DNA of 32,552 bases from NCBI GenBank assembly GCA_002413045.1, contig DHWF01000040.1:1-32552 (forward strand), written 5' to 3'. The notes below the pieces were generated by a model. That model searched no databases and was not told the DNA's origin. It worked only from the letters and a program-made list of their open reading frames with translations. Below are positions 1 through 6,514 of the stretch, in pieces (positions within the stretch are counted from its first letter, which is position 1; each line of letters opens with the position of its first letter). The position numbers and the translations under genes were made by a program. This DNA comes from Chloroflexi bacterium UBA5189. GTDB lineage: Bacteria > Chloroflexota > Limnocylindria > Limnocylindrales > CSP1-4.

Positions 1-1
1 C

Positions 2-265
2 GAGTCCCTCCGGGCGCGCCACTCCCCCGATCAAATCGACGGCAGCACACGGCGCCAGACGGCGGCAGAAAACGGCCTTGATGCTGCAAAGTTGCTGCAC
101 ACCGGACTGCGGCATATCGCCCGCTCCGCGGCCGCGGGTCTCGCCGGCGCGCTGGTCGCGATGGCCGTCCAGGCGGTGCCGGGGTTCGGCACGGTGCTCC
201 TTGCCGCTGGCATCGTCGCGATGCTGCTGGTCGTCATCTGGCCGCGATCGATGGTCGCTCCGTGA
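2..265 (+). CDS. Small membrane protein, 5' end outside window
   Basis: This open frame enters from the left edge and stops at TGA 263-265, so the start is missing. The visible 87 residues have a charged, hydrophilic first half. Two hydrophobic segments follow: SAAAGLAGALVAMAVQAV and then FGTVLLAAGIVAMLLVVIW. The chain ends in a short PRSMVAP tail. Third codon positions are strongly GC, as in the other real genes. This looks like a small inner-membrane protein with two transmembrane helices. I do not recognise a family. It sits at the head of a run of small phage genes read in the same direction. Confidence 0.6.
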   Translation, partial: ESLRARHSPDQIDGSTRRQTAAENGLDAAKLLHTGLRHIARSAAAGLAGALVAMAVQAVPGFGTVLLAAGIVAMLLVVIWPRSMVAP

Positions 266-418
266 CGCGAGCCAACCCGCAGCTGGGTCTGGATCGTCGA
301 GTGGCGCCTGTGGGGCAAGCCGTGGACGCAAGTCGCCCACGCCCACGCCGAAGGCCCGCCGTGGAACCGGACCGCGTGCGGCATCAGCACCGACCGTGAC
401 CGTGGAGGTGAGGCCATC
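263..418 (+). other. Coding-like stretch without a start codon
   Basis: Between the TGA at 263-265 and the GTG at 419, the frame that continues into the next gene has strong GC bias at codon position 3. It encodes a tryptophan-rich peptide (SWVWIVEWRLWGKPW, then a PPWNRTACGI segment). It has no ATG, GTG or TTG. A GTG at 262 overlaps the upstream stop as GTGA, but that frame (45 codons to 399) has poor codon bias. A one-base indel near 270-285 would join the 262 start to the Trp-rich frame. I infer a small gene that is broken here or misread by one base. Confidence 0.35.
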
Positions 419-760
419 GTGACCCAGACCGACACAACTCCAGCGCGACCCCTGCTGTGCGAGCCCTTCCGCGACGAATATCCCGACAGGTGCGCCGGCG
501 ACGTACACGACTGGTTCGATCTGACGTACGCGAGCTACCTCGTGCTGCCGCGGTCGCTGCTGCAGCTGATGCCGCCCGCCTGGCAGCACGCGATGGTCCA
601 GCTGCTCGAGCGGGCCAATGAGGAGTTCCCGGGCGCCCACGGCACCTACAGCGTTCACCTGCGCGACGCCGCCGGGCGCTTCGTCAAGGATCCGCTTCGG
701 AACTATCGCTATCCGGACGCCCAGGCGATCGCTGATGTGCGTCGGGATGAGCGCCTGTGA
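419..760 (+). CDS. Conserved phage protein of unknown function
   Basis: 113 residues starting at GTG 419. The start is fixed by a strong Shine-Dalgarno (GGAGGTGAGG, 404-413) six bases upstream. The middle contains WFDLTYASYLVLPRSLLQ followed by MPPAWQHAMVQLLE. The C-terminal part contains AAGRFVKDPLRNYRYPD. These blocks resemble, from memory, an uncharacterised protein common in actinophage and prophage early regions, where it is usually next to replication or recombination genes. There is no signal peptide, membrane segment or catalytic motif. The stop overlaps the GTG of the next gene (GTGA, 757-760), which implies translational coupling. Confidence 0.75.
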   Translation: MTQTDTTPARPLLCEPFRDEYPDRCAGDVHDWFDLTYASYLVLPRSLLQLMPPAWQHAMVQLLERANEEFPGAHGTYSVHLRDAAGRFVKDPLRNYRYPDAQAIADVRRDERL

Positions 761-1389
761 GCCGCGATCGCCGGGTCCGGCGCGACCAGCCCTACCTCGA
801 CGAGCATCGCGCCCGGGCAAGCGAGCTCGCGCGGCCGCCGAGGTCGTTCGGCGACCTGCTCACGTGGTTCCTCGAGGGCTTCTGGGCCGAGACGCCCGAG
901 CGGATGCACAGCCGCGGGGTCTGGGCGACGACGCGGCGCCTAGACGCCCAGGCCCGACCGACGGAGGACGTGAAGGCGGCCGAGCAGGGCGGCTCGGTCC
1001 TTGGCTCGCCTCGCTACGCCGAACCCTTCCGACAGCTGCTCGAGAACAGCGATCGCCAGTGGACCGACGAGCGCGGCACGGTCGATCCGTACTACGTCCG
1101 CCCGATGCGCGCGGCGCTGGCGCGGATGGCCCGCCCGGAGGGCTCAGACAGCGCGTTCATGGCCCGCTTCCTGCTCCAGGTCGCCTTCGCCGGCGGCGAC
1201 TGGCAGTCGGTCGCCGATCGATGGGAGCTCAAGCCGTACGTCCGCCTGACGTACATCGACACGGCACTGCGCCGGCTCCGGAACTGCTGGCGGCGCGAGC
1301 CGCCGCTGTCGCTGCCCGGCTGGGTCGATCGATCCGAGGCACAACGGACAGCTGAGACGGCCACCGATCGGGAAGGGAACGTGGCGTGA
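757..1389 (+). CDS. Putative DNA-binding phage regulator
   Basis: 210 residues starting at GTG 757, which overlaps the preceding stop. The N-terminal third is basic and contains a segment rich in aromatic residues, DLLTWFLEGFWAE. The C-terminal third (about residues 130-185) contains LLQVAFAGGDWQSVADRWEL followed by YIDTALRRLRNCWRRE. This resembles the helix-turn-helix of sigma-region-4-like or antiterminator-type phage regulators. Such regulators often lie just upstream of the HNH and terminase genes and switch on late transcription. That role is inferred from the predicted helices and the position. It could equally be an uncharacterised early protein. The tail overlaps the next gene by GTGA. 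Confidence 0.65.
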   Translation: MSRDRRVRRDQPYLDEHRARASELARPPRSFGDLLTWFLEGFWAETPERMHSRGVWATTRRLDAQARPTEDVKAAEQGGSVLGSPRYAEPFRQLLENSDRQWTDERGTVDPYYVRPMRAALARMARPEGSDSAFMARFLLQVAFAGGDWQSVADRWELKPYVRLTYIDTALRRLRNCWRREPPLSLPGWVDRSEAQRTAETATDREGNVA

Positions 1390-1712
1390 CGAGGATGCCG
1401 CGTGCGCTGGTACTGCGTACGTGGGAGAACTTCACCCGAAACACCGTCCGGCTGCTCGTCCAGGACGCGACCGGGGCAACGCTACAGGCAGATGGCACGT
1501 GGCTCGAGGGCGTGCTCCAGCCTGGCGTGACGCCGACCACCGAGACAGGGATCGTCCTCCCGCTCGAGGTGGTCGAGGCCATCGCTGCAGCCATCGCTGA
1601 CTTCCAGGGCCACACGAGCCACGCCGACACCGAGGCGCGCGTGCTACGCGAGGCGCTCGAGGTCGAGCGGGCTCGCGTCGACGCGGTTCTCCGAAGCGGA
1701 GACAGGAGGTAG
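1386..1712 (+). CDS. Hypothetical phage protein
   Basis: 108 residues starting at GTG 1386, which shares GTGA with the previous stop. The first half looks beta-rich (NFTRNTVRLLVQD, then DGTWLEGVLQPG). The second half is helical and charged, with VVEAIAAAIADF followed by a Glu/Arg-rich helix (LREALEVERARVDAVL) that could form a coiled coil. The product of 24837-25325 has a broadly similar soluble part (a proline-flanked linker before a KVAAIIEAVL helix), so the two may be distant relatives. No function can be assigned. A good Shine-Dalgarno for the next gene overlaps its final codons. Confidence 0.65.
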   Translation: MTRMPRALVLRTWENFTRNTVRLLVQDATGATLQADGTWLEGVLQPGVTPTTETGIVLPLEVVEAIAAAIADFQGHTSHADTEARVLREALEVERARVDAVLRSGDRR

Positions 1713-1714
1713 TG

Positions 1715-1744
1715 TTGACATGCGAACGAGTGACGCGCTAGCGT
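1715..1744 (+). promoter_or_regulatory. Candidate sigma-A type promoter
   Basis: A perfect -35 hexamer TTGACA (1715-1720) is followed after 18 bases by TAGCGT (1739-1744), which fits the TANNNT form of -10 sites common in high-GC bacteria. It would start transcription near 1751, ahead of the gene at 1877 and the HNH-terminase block. The -10 matches TATAAT only weakly, and the -35 overlaps the start of the small gene at 1720, so this is a candidate only. Confidence 0.3.
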
Positions 1745-1884
1745 CCGCGGCACCGCCGATCGGTCATGGTCGACGAAGGGCTATCGCGCAGGGCCGGCAG
1801 CTGCGCGACGGGTTGGCCGAGCGAGGCCCGAAAGGCTCGGATCCGCAGGCTTGGCTATTCGCCCCGGCGGCGTCCCATGCCTGA
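1720..1884 (+). CDS. Small hypothetical protein (54 aa)
   Basis: A short gene starting at ATG 1720 behind an excellent Shine-Dalgarno (AGGAGGT, 1704-1710, nine bases away). The product is basic, with HGRRRAIAQGRQLRDGLAER in the middle and PQAWLFAPAASHA at the C-terminus. There is no membrane segment or known motif. Its end overlaps the ATG of the following gene by eight bases (ATGCCTGA, 1877-1884), typical of coupled phage genes. The strong ribosome site and tight overlap are the main reasons to accept it. Confidence 0.55.
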   Translation: MRTSDALASAAPPIGHGRRRAIAQGRQLRDGLAERGPKGSDPQAWLFAPAASHA

Positions 1885-2122
1885 CGCCAAGACCAGGCGG
1901 GCGCGCGTCGACGCGGCAGTCAACGCCCAGCCCACGGTGCCCGAGGCCCAGCAGGTCGAGATGGTGCAGGTCCAGATTGGCCTCAACTCGGGCCGGCCGG
2001 CGGTCGTCGCGATCCCGAAGGACATCACCGAGCTAGAGCTGCTCTCGTTCTTCGGACAGATGCTCGCCCTGGGCGACCAGCTGCGAGCGCAGCGCCCGAC
2101 GAGTCGGATCGTGCTGCCATGA
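1877..2122 (+). CDS. Small hypothetical phage protein
   Basis: 81 residues starting at ATG 1877. An in-frame start further upstream is possible, but the overlap with the 1720 gene and the codon bias favour 1877. The chain runs from a basic N-terminus (KTRRARVDAAVNAQP) through a beta-like EMVQVQIGLNSGRPAVVAIP to a helix, ITELELLSFFGQMLALGDQL. It ends with a Pro-Thr-Ser-Arg tail. There is no recognised family. The stop shares ATGA with the next gene at 2119. Confidence 0.65.
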   Translation: MPDAKTRRARVDAAVNAQPTVPEAQQVEMVQVQIGLNSGRPAVVAIPKDITELELLSFFGQMLALGDQLRAQRPTSRIVLP

Positions 2123-2313
2123 CCCAACGGGCTAGCCGAAGGCGGCGCACGCCACCTGCGCGGCCGGTCGAGAGGGCGTATCGCGAAGACGGGACGCCAC
2201 TGCGCCTGGGCGCGGGGCGAGCAGCCACGCGGCTCGAGGCGCCAGGTATCGAGGGGCGGGGGTCGGATTACGACGACGCTCGCGGCGCTACCGACGGCGG
2301 CGCCTCCAACTGA
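2119..2313 (+). CDS. Small basic hypothetical protein
   Basis: 64 residues starting at ATG 2119, which overlaps the preceding stop as ATGA. The N-terminus is very basic (RASRRRRTPPARPVERAYRE). The C-terminus is Gly/Asp-rich and probably unstructured (GSDYDDARGATDGGASN). No domain is visible. It lies just before the HNH gene, and its stop TGA (2311-2313) overlaps the only plausible start of that gene. It is accepted mainly from the ATGA junction and the lack of any better frame here. Confidence 0.5.
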   Translation: MTQRASRRRRTPPARPVERAYREDGTPLRLGAGRAATRLEAPGIEGRGSDYDDARGATDGGASN

Positions 2314-2600
2314 GCGGGTACTTCCGAGCCTGCCTCGACTGCGGCAACCCGACCCGTGACACCCGGTGCCCTGAATGCACGGGGGTTTGGCGGGCGGCCC
2401 GCGATTACGGCGGCGAGTGGCCAGCCATCCGCGCGCAGCAGCTGGCCGAGTTCCCTCTGTGTTCGACCTGCGGGGATCCAGCGACGGAGGTCGATCACAT
2501 CCTCCGGCTTCGCGCCGGGGGCACGCACGATCGGGCCAACCTCCAGTCGCAATGCGGCACGTGCCATCGGCGCAAGACGCGAGCCGAGCGCGGCAGCTGA
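2310..2600 (+). CDS. HNH homing-type endonuclease
   Basis: About 96 residues. The frame contains an N-terminal zinc ribbon (RACLDCGNPTRDTRCPEC: two CxxC pairs). A spacer follows, then the nuclease core: a second CxxC (PLCSTCG), the catalytic EVDHILRLRAGGTHDRANLQ with conserved His and Asn, and CGTCHRRKTRAE. HNH proteins beside HK97-type terminases are established helpers of terminase cleavage in cos phages, so a packaging role is likely. The frame has no ATG, GTG or TTG before the zinc ribbon. A CTG at 2310, overlapping the upstream stop as CTGA, gives the expected length, so I place the start there with reservation. Confidence 0.85.
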   Translation: MSGYFRACLDCGNPTRDTRCPECTGVWRAARDYGGEWPAIRAQQLAEFPLCSTCGDPATEVDHILRLRAGGTHDRANLQSQCGTCHRRKTRAERGS

Positions 2601-2713
2601 TCGCGGGTTCTCGACCGGCGGCATTTTGCCCGGCGGGGGGTCGGGAGCGTAGACCAGTGGACCGCTGTGAAGCGCGAGTCAGGTTCAAACGCCGGCCGCA
2701 GGGAGGTTTGAAC
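2601..2713 (+). promoter_or_regulatory. HNH-terS gap with a hairpin enclosing the ribosome site
   Basis: In this 113-base gap, GTTCAAAC (2683-2690) and GTTTGAAC (2706-2713) form a perfect eight-pair inverted repeat. It ends one base before the GTG start of the small terminase gene. The Shine-Dalgarno GGGAGG (2701-2706) lies at the end of the 15-base loop and runs into the second arm. The hairpin could mask the ribosome site or act as a protein-binding site. The gap between an HNH gene and the terminase genes is also a plausible place for the cos site, but no cohesive end can be recognised from sequence alone. Confidence 0.45.
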
Positions 2714-3178
2714 GTGGCAAGTGGAGGCGCTCGAGCGCGCAGCGGACCGGCACCGGAAGCAGGCGCGCTCCGGCGCGACCGCCCGTCCGACCAAGCCGGG
2801 TGGACGCACCTGCCCGCGCCGGGTCGCGCCGGCGATCCGCCGCCTTGGCCGCTCGCTCGGCAGAAGGCCTTCGAGAAGGTGCGCTGGGCAGCGGAGTGGA
2901 CGCGCCCCCAGGCGCTGATGTGGGAGGCCCGCGGCCAGGCGCTCGAGGTCGCGCTGTACGTGCGCGCGGCGGTCATCGCCGAAGGATCGAAGGCCTTGGC
3001 GTCCGACCGGGCTCTCGTGCTCCGGTTCATGGATGACCTCGGGATCTCGTCTGGCGGGCTGGCAAAGAACCGATGGGTGATCGACCGTGACATTGACGAC
3101 CAGCCGGAGGTCGAGCGGCCGGTCCCGGCGCGCGGCGGCTCCGCGAAGGAGCGGCTCAAGCTCGTCGTCAACACCTGA
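2714..3178 (+). CDS. terS: Terminase small subunit
   Basis: 154 residues starting at GTG 2714, with GGGAGG about seven bases upstream. After a basic, disordered N-terminus comes the characteristic actinophage small-terminase block: GWTHLPAPGRAGDPPPWPL, then a helix ending EWTRPQALMWE and GQALEVALYVRAAVIAE. The late motif LGISSGGLAKNRWVI is also typical of the family. The protein would bind the packaging site on phage DNA and recruit the large subunit. The frame could start further upstream, but only this start has a ribosome site and begins where family members usually begin. The large terminase starts 16 bases downstream. Confidence 0.88.
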   Translation: MASGGARARSGPAPEAGALRRDRPSDQAGWTHLPAPGRAGDPPPWPLARQKAFEKVRWAAEWTRPQALMWEARGQALEVALYVRAAVIAEGSKALASDRALVLRFMDDLGISSGGLAKNRWVIDRDIDDQPEVERPVPARGGSAKERLKLVVNT

Positions 3179-3194
3179 TCTCCAGCCGAGGACG

Positions 3195-4850
3195 ATGTAT
3201 GTCGTCCCGGAGTGGGTCGAGCGCCACTGCACGGTCCCGGATGGCTTCCGACGGGGCGCGCCGTTCCGCCTGTACAACTACCAGCTCACCTGGTACGCCG
3301 CGTTCTACCTCGTGCGGGGCGACGCGGTTTGGGTCCCGGCCAATCCGATCCTCGCCCCGGCGTTCGTCAACCGTCGCGGCCTGCTCGTCGGGCCCCAGAA
3401 GCTCGGCAAGAACCCGCTGATCGCAACGCATGTCTGCGTCGAGGGCGCCGGGCCGGCGCTCTTCGCCGGGTTCGCTGGCGTCGACGAGGGCTATGTCTGT
3501 GCCGAGCACGGTTGCCGGTGCGGCTGGGAGTACGCGTACGACGTCGGCGAGCCGAAGGGCATGAGCTGGCCGACCCCGCTCATCCAGATCACGGCGTTCT
3601 CCGAAGACTCGACCGAGAACACCTACGACGCGCTCCGGCCGATGATCGAGCTCGGGCCGCTCGCCGACCTGATCCCGAAGACCGGCGAGGAGTTCATCCG
3701 GCTGCCAGGCGGTGGCCGCATCGACACCGTCACGAGCTCCAACCAGAGCCGCCTTGGCCAGCGGATCACCTTCGCACCGCAAGACGAGCTCGGTCTGTGG
3801 ACCGCGGCGAACAAGATGGTCAAGCTCGCCGACACTCAATACCGGAACCTGTCCGGCATGGGCGGCCGCGCGGCGCTCACGTCGAACGCGTGGGATCCGG
3901 CCGAGAACTCGGTCGCCCAGCTGCAGTTCGAGTCGCCGGCGCGCGACATCCATCGTCAGTTCACCCAGCCGCCGAAGAATCTCAGCTACGGCAACAAGGC
4001 CGACCGCCGGAAGATCCACCGGATCGTCTACCCGGCCGATGTGCTCGCAGAGAACGGTGGCCACCTGCCGATCGCGGCGATCGAGGCCGAGGCCGCGGAC
4101 CTCGCCGAGCGCGACCTGGCGCAGGCCGCCCGGTTCTACGGGAACATCCTGATGTCGGGCGGCGGCGCCGCGGTCGACGTCGAGACATGGGCGCGCCTCA
4201 TGCAGCCCCAGGACGTGCCGCCGGGCACGCACATTGGCCTCGGCTTCGACGGCAGCATCAGCCGTGACGCCACGGCGCTGATCGCTTGCACCCGCACTGG
4301 CTACGCCTGGCCGATCCAGATCTGGGAGCGGCCACGGGACGCGCCCGAGGGCTGGCGGATCCCGCGGCTCGAGGTCAAGGCCGCGGTCGAGCGCGCGTTC
4401 CACACGTACCGCGTCGGCCTCATGCTCGCGGATCCGCCGAAGTGGCCGACCGAGATCGAGGAATGGGCCCAGACGTACGAGCTCGGGCCGAAGCCTGAGC
4501 AGCAGCGCGTCCTTGCATTCGACACGAACCAGCCGCGGCGCATGGCGCCGGCTGTCGATCGCCTTCTCACAGCGATCCGGGAGAGCGCCGCCATCAAGCC
4601 GGGGTCCGACGTCGCCCGGCCGTTCACGCATTCGGGTGATGAGGCGCTCACCCGTCACGTCATGGCGGCCACGCTCACCAAGGTCCGCCTCGCAGCCGAC
4701 GAGAACGACGGGCGCTCGATGTACCTGATCGACAAGGGAGAACAGCGAGCGTGGATCGACGGCGCAATCGCACTCGTGCTCGCCTTCCAGGCGGCGATGA
4801 CCATGTCCGAGCCGCCGGCGAAGAAGGGCGGGTGGGCGTTCATCGGGTAG
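3195..4850 (+). CDS. terL: Terminase large subunit (ATPase and nuclease)
   Basis: 551 residues from ATG 3195, with GAGGA just upstream. This is the packaging motor. The N-terminal ATPase domain has a Walker A-like GPQKLGKN (residues 66-73) and Walker B ITFAPQDE (D197, E198). TSNAW (229-233) is a likely coupling motif. A Cys-rich insert (C102, C107, C109) lies between the two Walker motifs. The C-terminal RNase H-like nuclease has GFDGSISRDATALI (D352, D358), LADPPKW (D413) and a final DGAIALVLAFQ. The residue after the Walker lysine is Asn instead of Ser or Thr. Length and order fit actinophage HK97-type terminases. Confidence 0.95.
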   Translation: MYVVPEWVERHCTVPDGFRRGAPFRLYNYQLTWYAAFYLVRGDAVWVPANPILAPAFVNRRGLLVGPQKLGKNPLIATHVCVEGAGPALFAGFAGVDEGYVCAEHGCRCGWEYAYDVGEPKGMSWPTPLIQITAFSEDSTENTYDALRPMIELGPLADLIPKTGEEFIRLPGGGRIDTVTSSNQSRLGQRITFAPQDELGLWTAANKMVKLADTQYRNLSGMGGRAALTSNAWDPAENSVAQLQFESPARDIHRQFTQPPKNLSYGNKADRRKIHRIVYPADVLAENGGHLPIAAIEAEAADLAERDLAQAARFYGNILMSGGGAAVDVETWARLMQPQDVPPGTHIGLGFDGSISRDATALIACTRTGYAWPIQIWERPRDAPEGWRIPRLEVKAAVERAFHTYRVGLMLADPPKWPTEIEEWAQTYELGPKPEQQRVLAFDTNQPRRMAPAVDRLLTAIRESAAIKPGSDVARPFTHSGDEALTRHVMAATLTKVRLAADENDGRSMYLIDKGEQRAWIDGAIALVLAFQAAMTMSEPPAKKGGWAFIG

Positions 4851-4957
4851 GCGACGAGTACTGCCACTGTCCTGAGCCGATGCTGGACTCGGATGTCGGC
4901 GCCGAGGGCGACGACGACGCCTGGTGCTGGCGCTGCAAGCGTCCCCTGGAGGAATAG
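4832..4957 (+). CDS. Tiny Cys-rich protein, possible zinc binder
   Basis: 41 residues if started at GTG 4832, inside the last codons of the terminase gene (19-base overlap), with AAGAAGG a few bases upstream. The sequence contains YCHCPEPM, an acidic stretch (EGDDDA) and WCWRCKRPLEE. The CxC and CxxC pairs could hold one zinc ion. Short Cys-rich proteins between terminase and portal occur in actinophages, but their function is unknown. The stop precedes the portal start by six bases, and codon bias supports translation. Confidence 0.6.
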   Translation: MGVHRVGDEYCHCPEPMLDSDVGAEGDDDAWCWRCKRPLEE

Positions 4958-4963
4958 CCCCCG

Positions 4964-6514
4964 ATGACGCTCGCCAGCCCCTCTGCAGGCATGCCGGCCA
5001 CCCGCGATATGTCGGCGGCGTGGTTCGCGTTCATGGGCATCGATCGCGATGCGCCGCCCGAGTACCGGACGCCGTCCGCGTTCGCCAAGGCCCCTGCCGA
5101 CGAGGCGTGGGTCTACTCGTGCGTCAACAAGATCGCCTCGAGCGGTGCCGGCGTGCCGCTCCGGGTCTATGTCAAGCACGGCCGCGACCTCGTGCCGGCA
5201 GCGGACGAGCCAACGCCCGAGGGCGATGACCTCCAGTACCTGCTGGACAACGCGAATCCGGTCGACATGACCGGGACCGACCTCAAGTCCTACAACCTCG
5301 CGGCGCACACCGTCTGGGGCGAGACCTTCATGGGCAAGGTTCGCGGCCGCCGGGGCGGCCCGCCGCAGGAGCTCTACTGGCTCCGAGCGCCCGACATGAC
5401 CCCGAAGGCCCCGAATGGCCGGCAGGTGCTTGCCTGGACGCACCGGCCAACCGGGATCGGCGACGAGACCGTGTACGAGCCGCGCAACGTCATCCACTGG
5501 AAGACGTGGAACCTCGTGAACCCGCTCCGCGGGCTGTCGCCGTTGTCGTCGGTCGGGTCCGAGATCGCGACCGGCGTGCTGTGGGCCCAGCGACTCGCGG
5601 CGACGGTCGCGAACGACAGCATCCCGCCGGGCTTCTGGCAGGTGCCTGCGAACGCCGAGTTCACGAAGCAGGACGAGGGCCTCGTCAAACGGACGCTGCG
5701 CGCGCTGCGCGGCCCTCGGAACAAGGGCCGGACGGCGATCATGCCGCAGGGCCTCGATTTCAAGGCCATCTCGCTGACGCCCCAGGCCGCGGAGATGATC
5801 GCCAACCGGAAGGTCAGCCGGATGGCCGTCTGCGCCGTCACCGGGGTTCCGCTCGTGCTCGCCGGCGACGACGAGAAGACGAGCGTGTACGCGAACCTCC
5901 GTGACGCCGAGCGTGTCTTCTGGCGCGGCACGATGGTGCCCAAGCTCGATGGCTACGCGGACATCCTGAACAACTGGCTCGTCCCTGATTTCGACGCGAC
6001 GCGTCGGCGCCTGGTGGTTGCCTTCGACTACAGCGAGATCGAAGCCCTCAAGCCGACGCTCGATGTCGAGTGGAATATGTGGCTGGGGGGCATCTACAGC
6101 CAGGCCGTCGTGCCCAACGAGTTCCGCCGGCACTTCCGGCTCGGCGCCGACGTGCCGTGGGGCGATCGGCCGGTGCCGCGCACCGCGGTCGCGATCCGGC
6201 CCGACCCGGCGGCCCTGGACCCCGCTGCGCTGCCGACGCTCGATCCGGCGCTCGAGGCGGCGCTGCCCGAGACCTCGTCGACCATCGTCGCCGACGAGTC
6301 GAGCGCCGCTGGCACGCTCCGCTCATTCGGCCGCGACCTCTACAAGCAGCCGGCGGTCCGCGCCTGGGTCGCGAACCCGTACGAACCGCTCGACACGGCG
6401 GCGCTGTTCGCCGGCCGATCCGTCCCCACCGAGCTCCGTCTGTCGATCGAGGCCGGCCTGCGCCGGCGTGATCCCGCGGCAGCGATCGCTGCCTCTCTCG
6501 AGGTGCCTGCCTGA
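4964..6514 (+). CDS. Portal protein (HK97-type)
   Basis: 516 residues from ATG 4964, preceded by GGAGG. Portal proteins form the dodecameric ring at one capsid vertex through which DNA enters and to which the tail connects. Family marks are EAWVYSCVNKIASSGAGVPL near the N-terminus, YRTPSAFAKAP before it, and ETVYEPRNVIHWKTW in the stem/wing region. The YANLRDAERVFWRGTMVPKL helix is typical of HK97 and phi-C31 type portals. The C-terminal 100 residues are Ala/Pro-rich and then helical (IEAGLRRRDPAAAIAASLE). Its stop overlaps the protease ATG as TGATG. Confidence 0.93.
   Translation: MTLASPSAGMPATRDMSAAWFAFMGIDRDAPPEYRTPSAFAKAPADEAWVYSCVNKIASSGAGVPLRVYVKHGRDLVPAADEPTPEGDDLQYLLDNANPVDMTGTDLKSYNLAAHTVWGETFMGKVRGRRGGPPQELYWLRAPDMTPKAPNGRQVLAWTHRPTGIGDETVYEPRNVIHWKTWNLVNPLRGLSPLSSVGSEIATGVLWAQRLAATVANDSIPPGFWQVPANAEFTKQDEGLVKRTLRALRGPRNKGRTAIMPQGLDFKAISLTPQAAEMIANRKVSRMAVCAVTGVPLVLAGDDEKTSVYANLRDAERVFWRGTMVPKLDGYADILNNWLVPDFDATRRRLVVAFDYSEIEALKPTLDVEWNMWLGGIYSQAVVPNEFRRHFRLGADVPWGDRPVPRTAVAIRPDPAALDPAALPTLDPALEAALPETSSTIVADESSAAGTLRSFGRDLYKQPAVRAWVANPYEPLDTAALFAGRSVPTELRLSIEAGLRRRDPAAAIAASLEVPA

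Noticed and set aside
78..422. + strand open frame over the first 400 bases
   Set aside because: It crosses two other frames with much better codon bias and gives a Ser/Arg/Pro-rich low-complexity product typical of shadow frames in GC-rich DNA.
2640..2700. tRNA-like sequence (TAGACCAGTGG and GGTTCAAAC)
   Set aside because: The D-stem and T-stem do not pair, there is no anticodon arm and no acceptor stem. The GTTCAAAC belongs to a perfect inverted repeat with 2706-2713.
1855..3277. Long minus-strand open frames over the HNH and terminase genes
   Set aside because: They are antisense shadows. The + strand carries recognisable HNH and terminase motifs, and the minus-strand products are Arg/Ala/Gly-rich without motifs.
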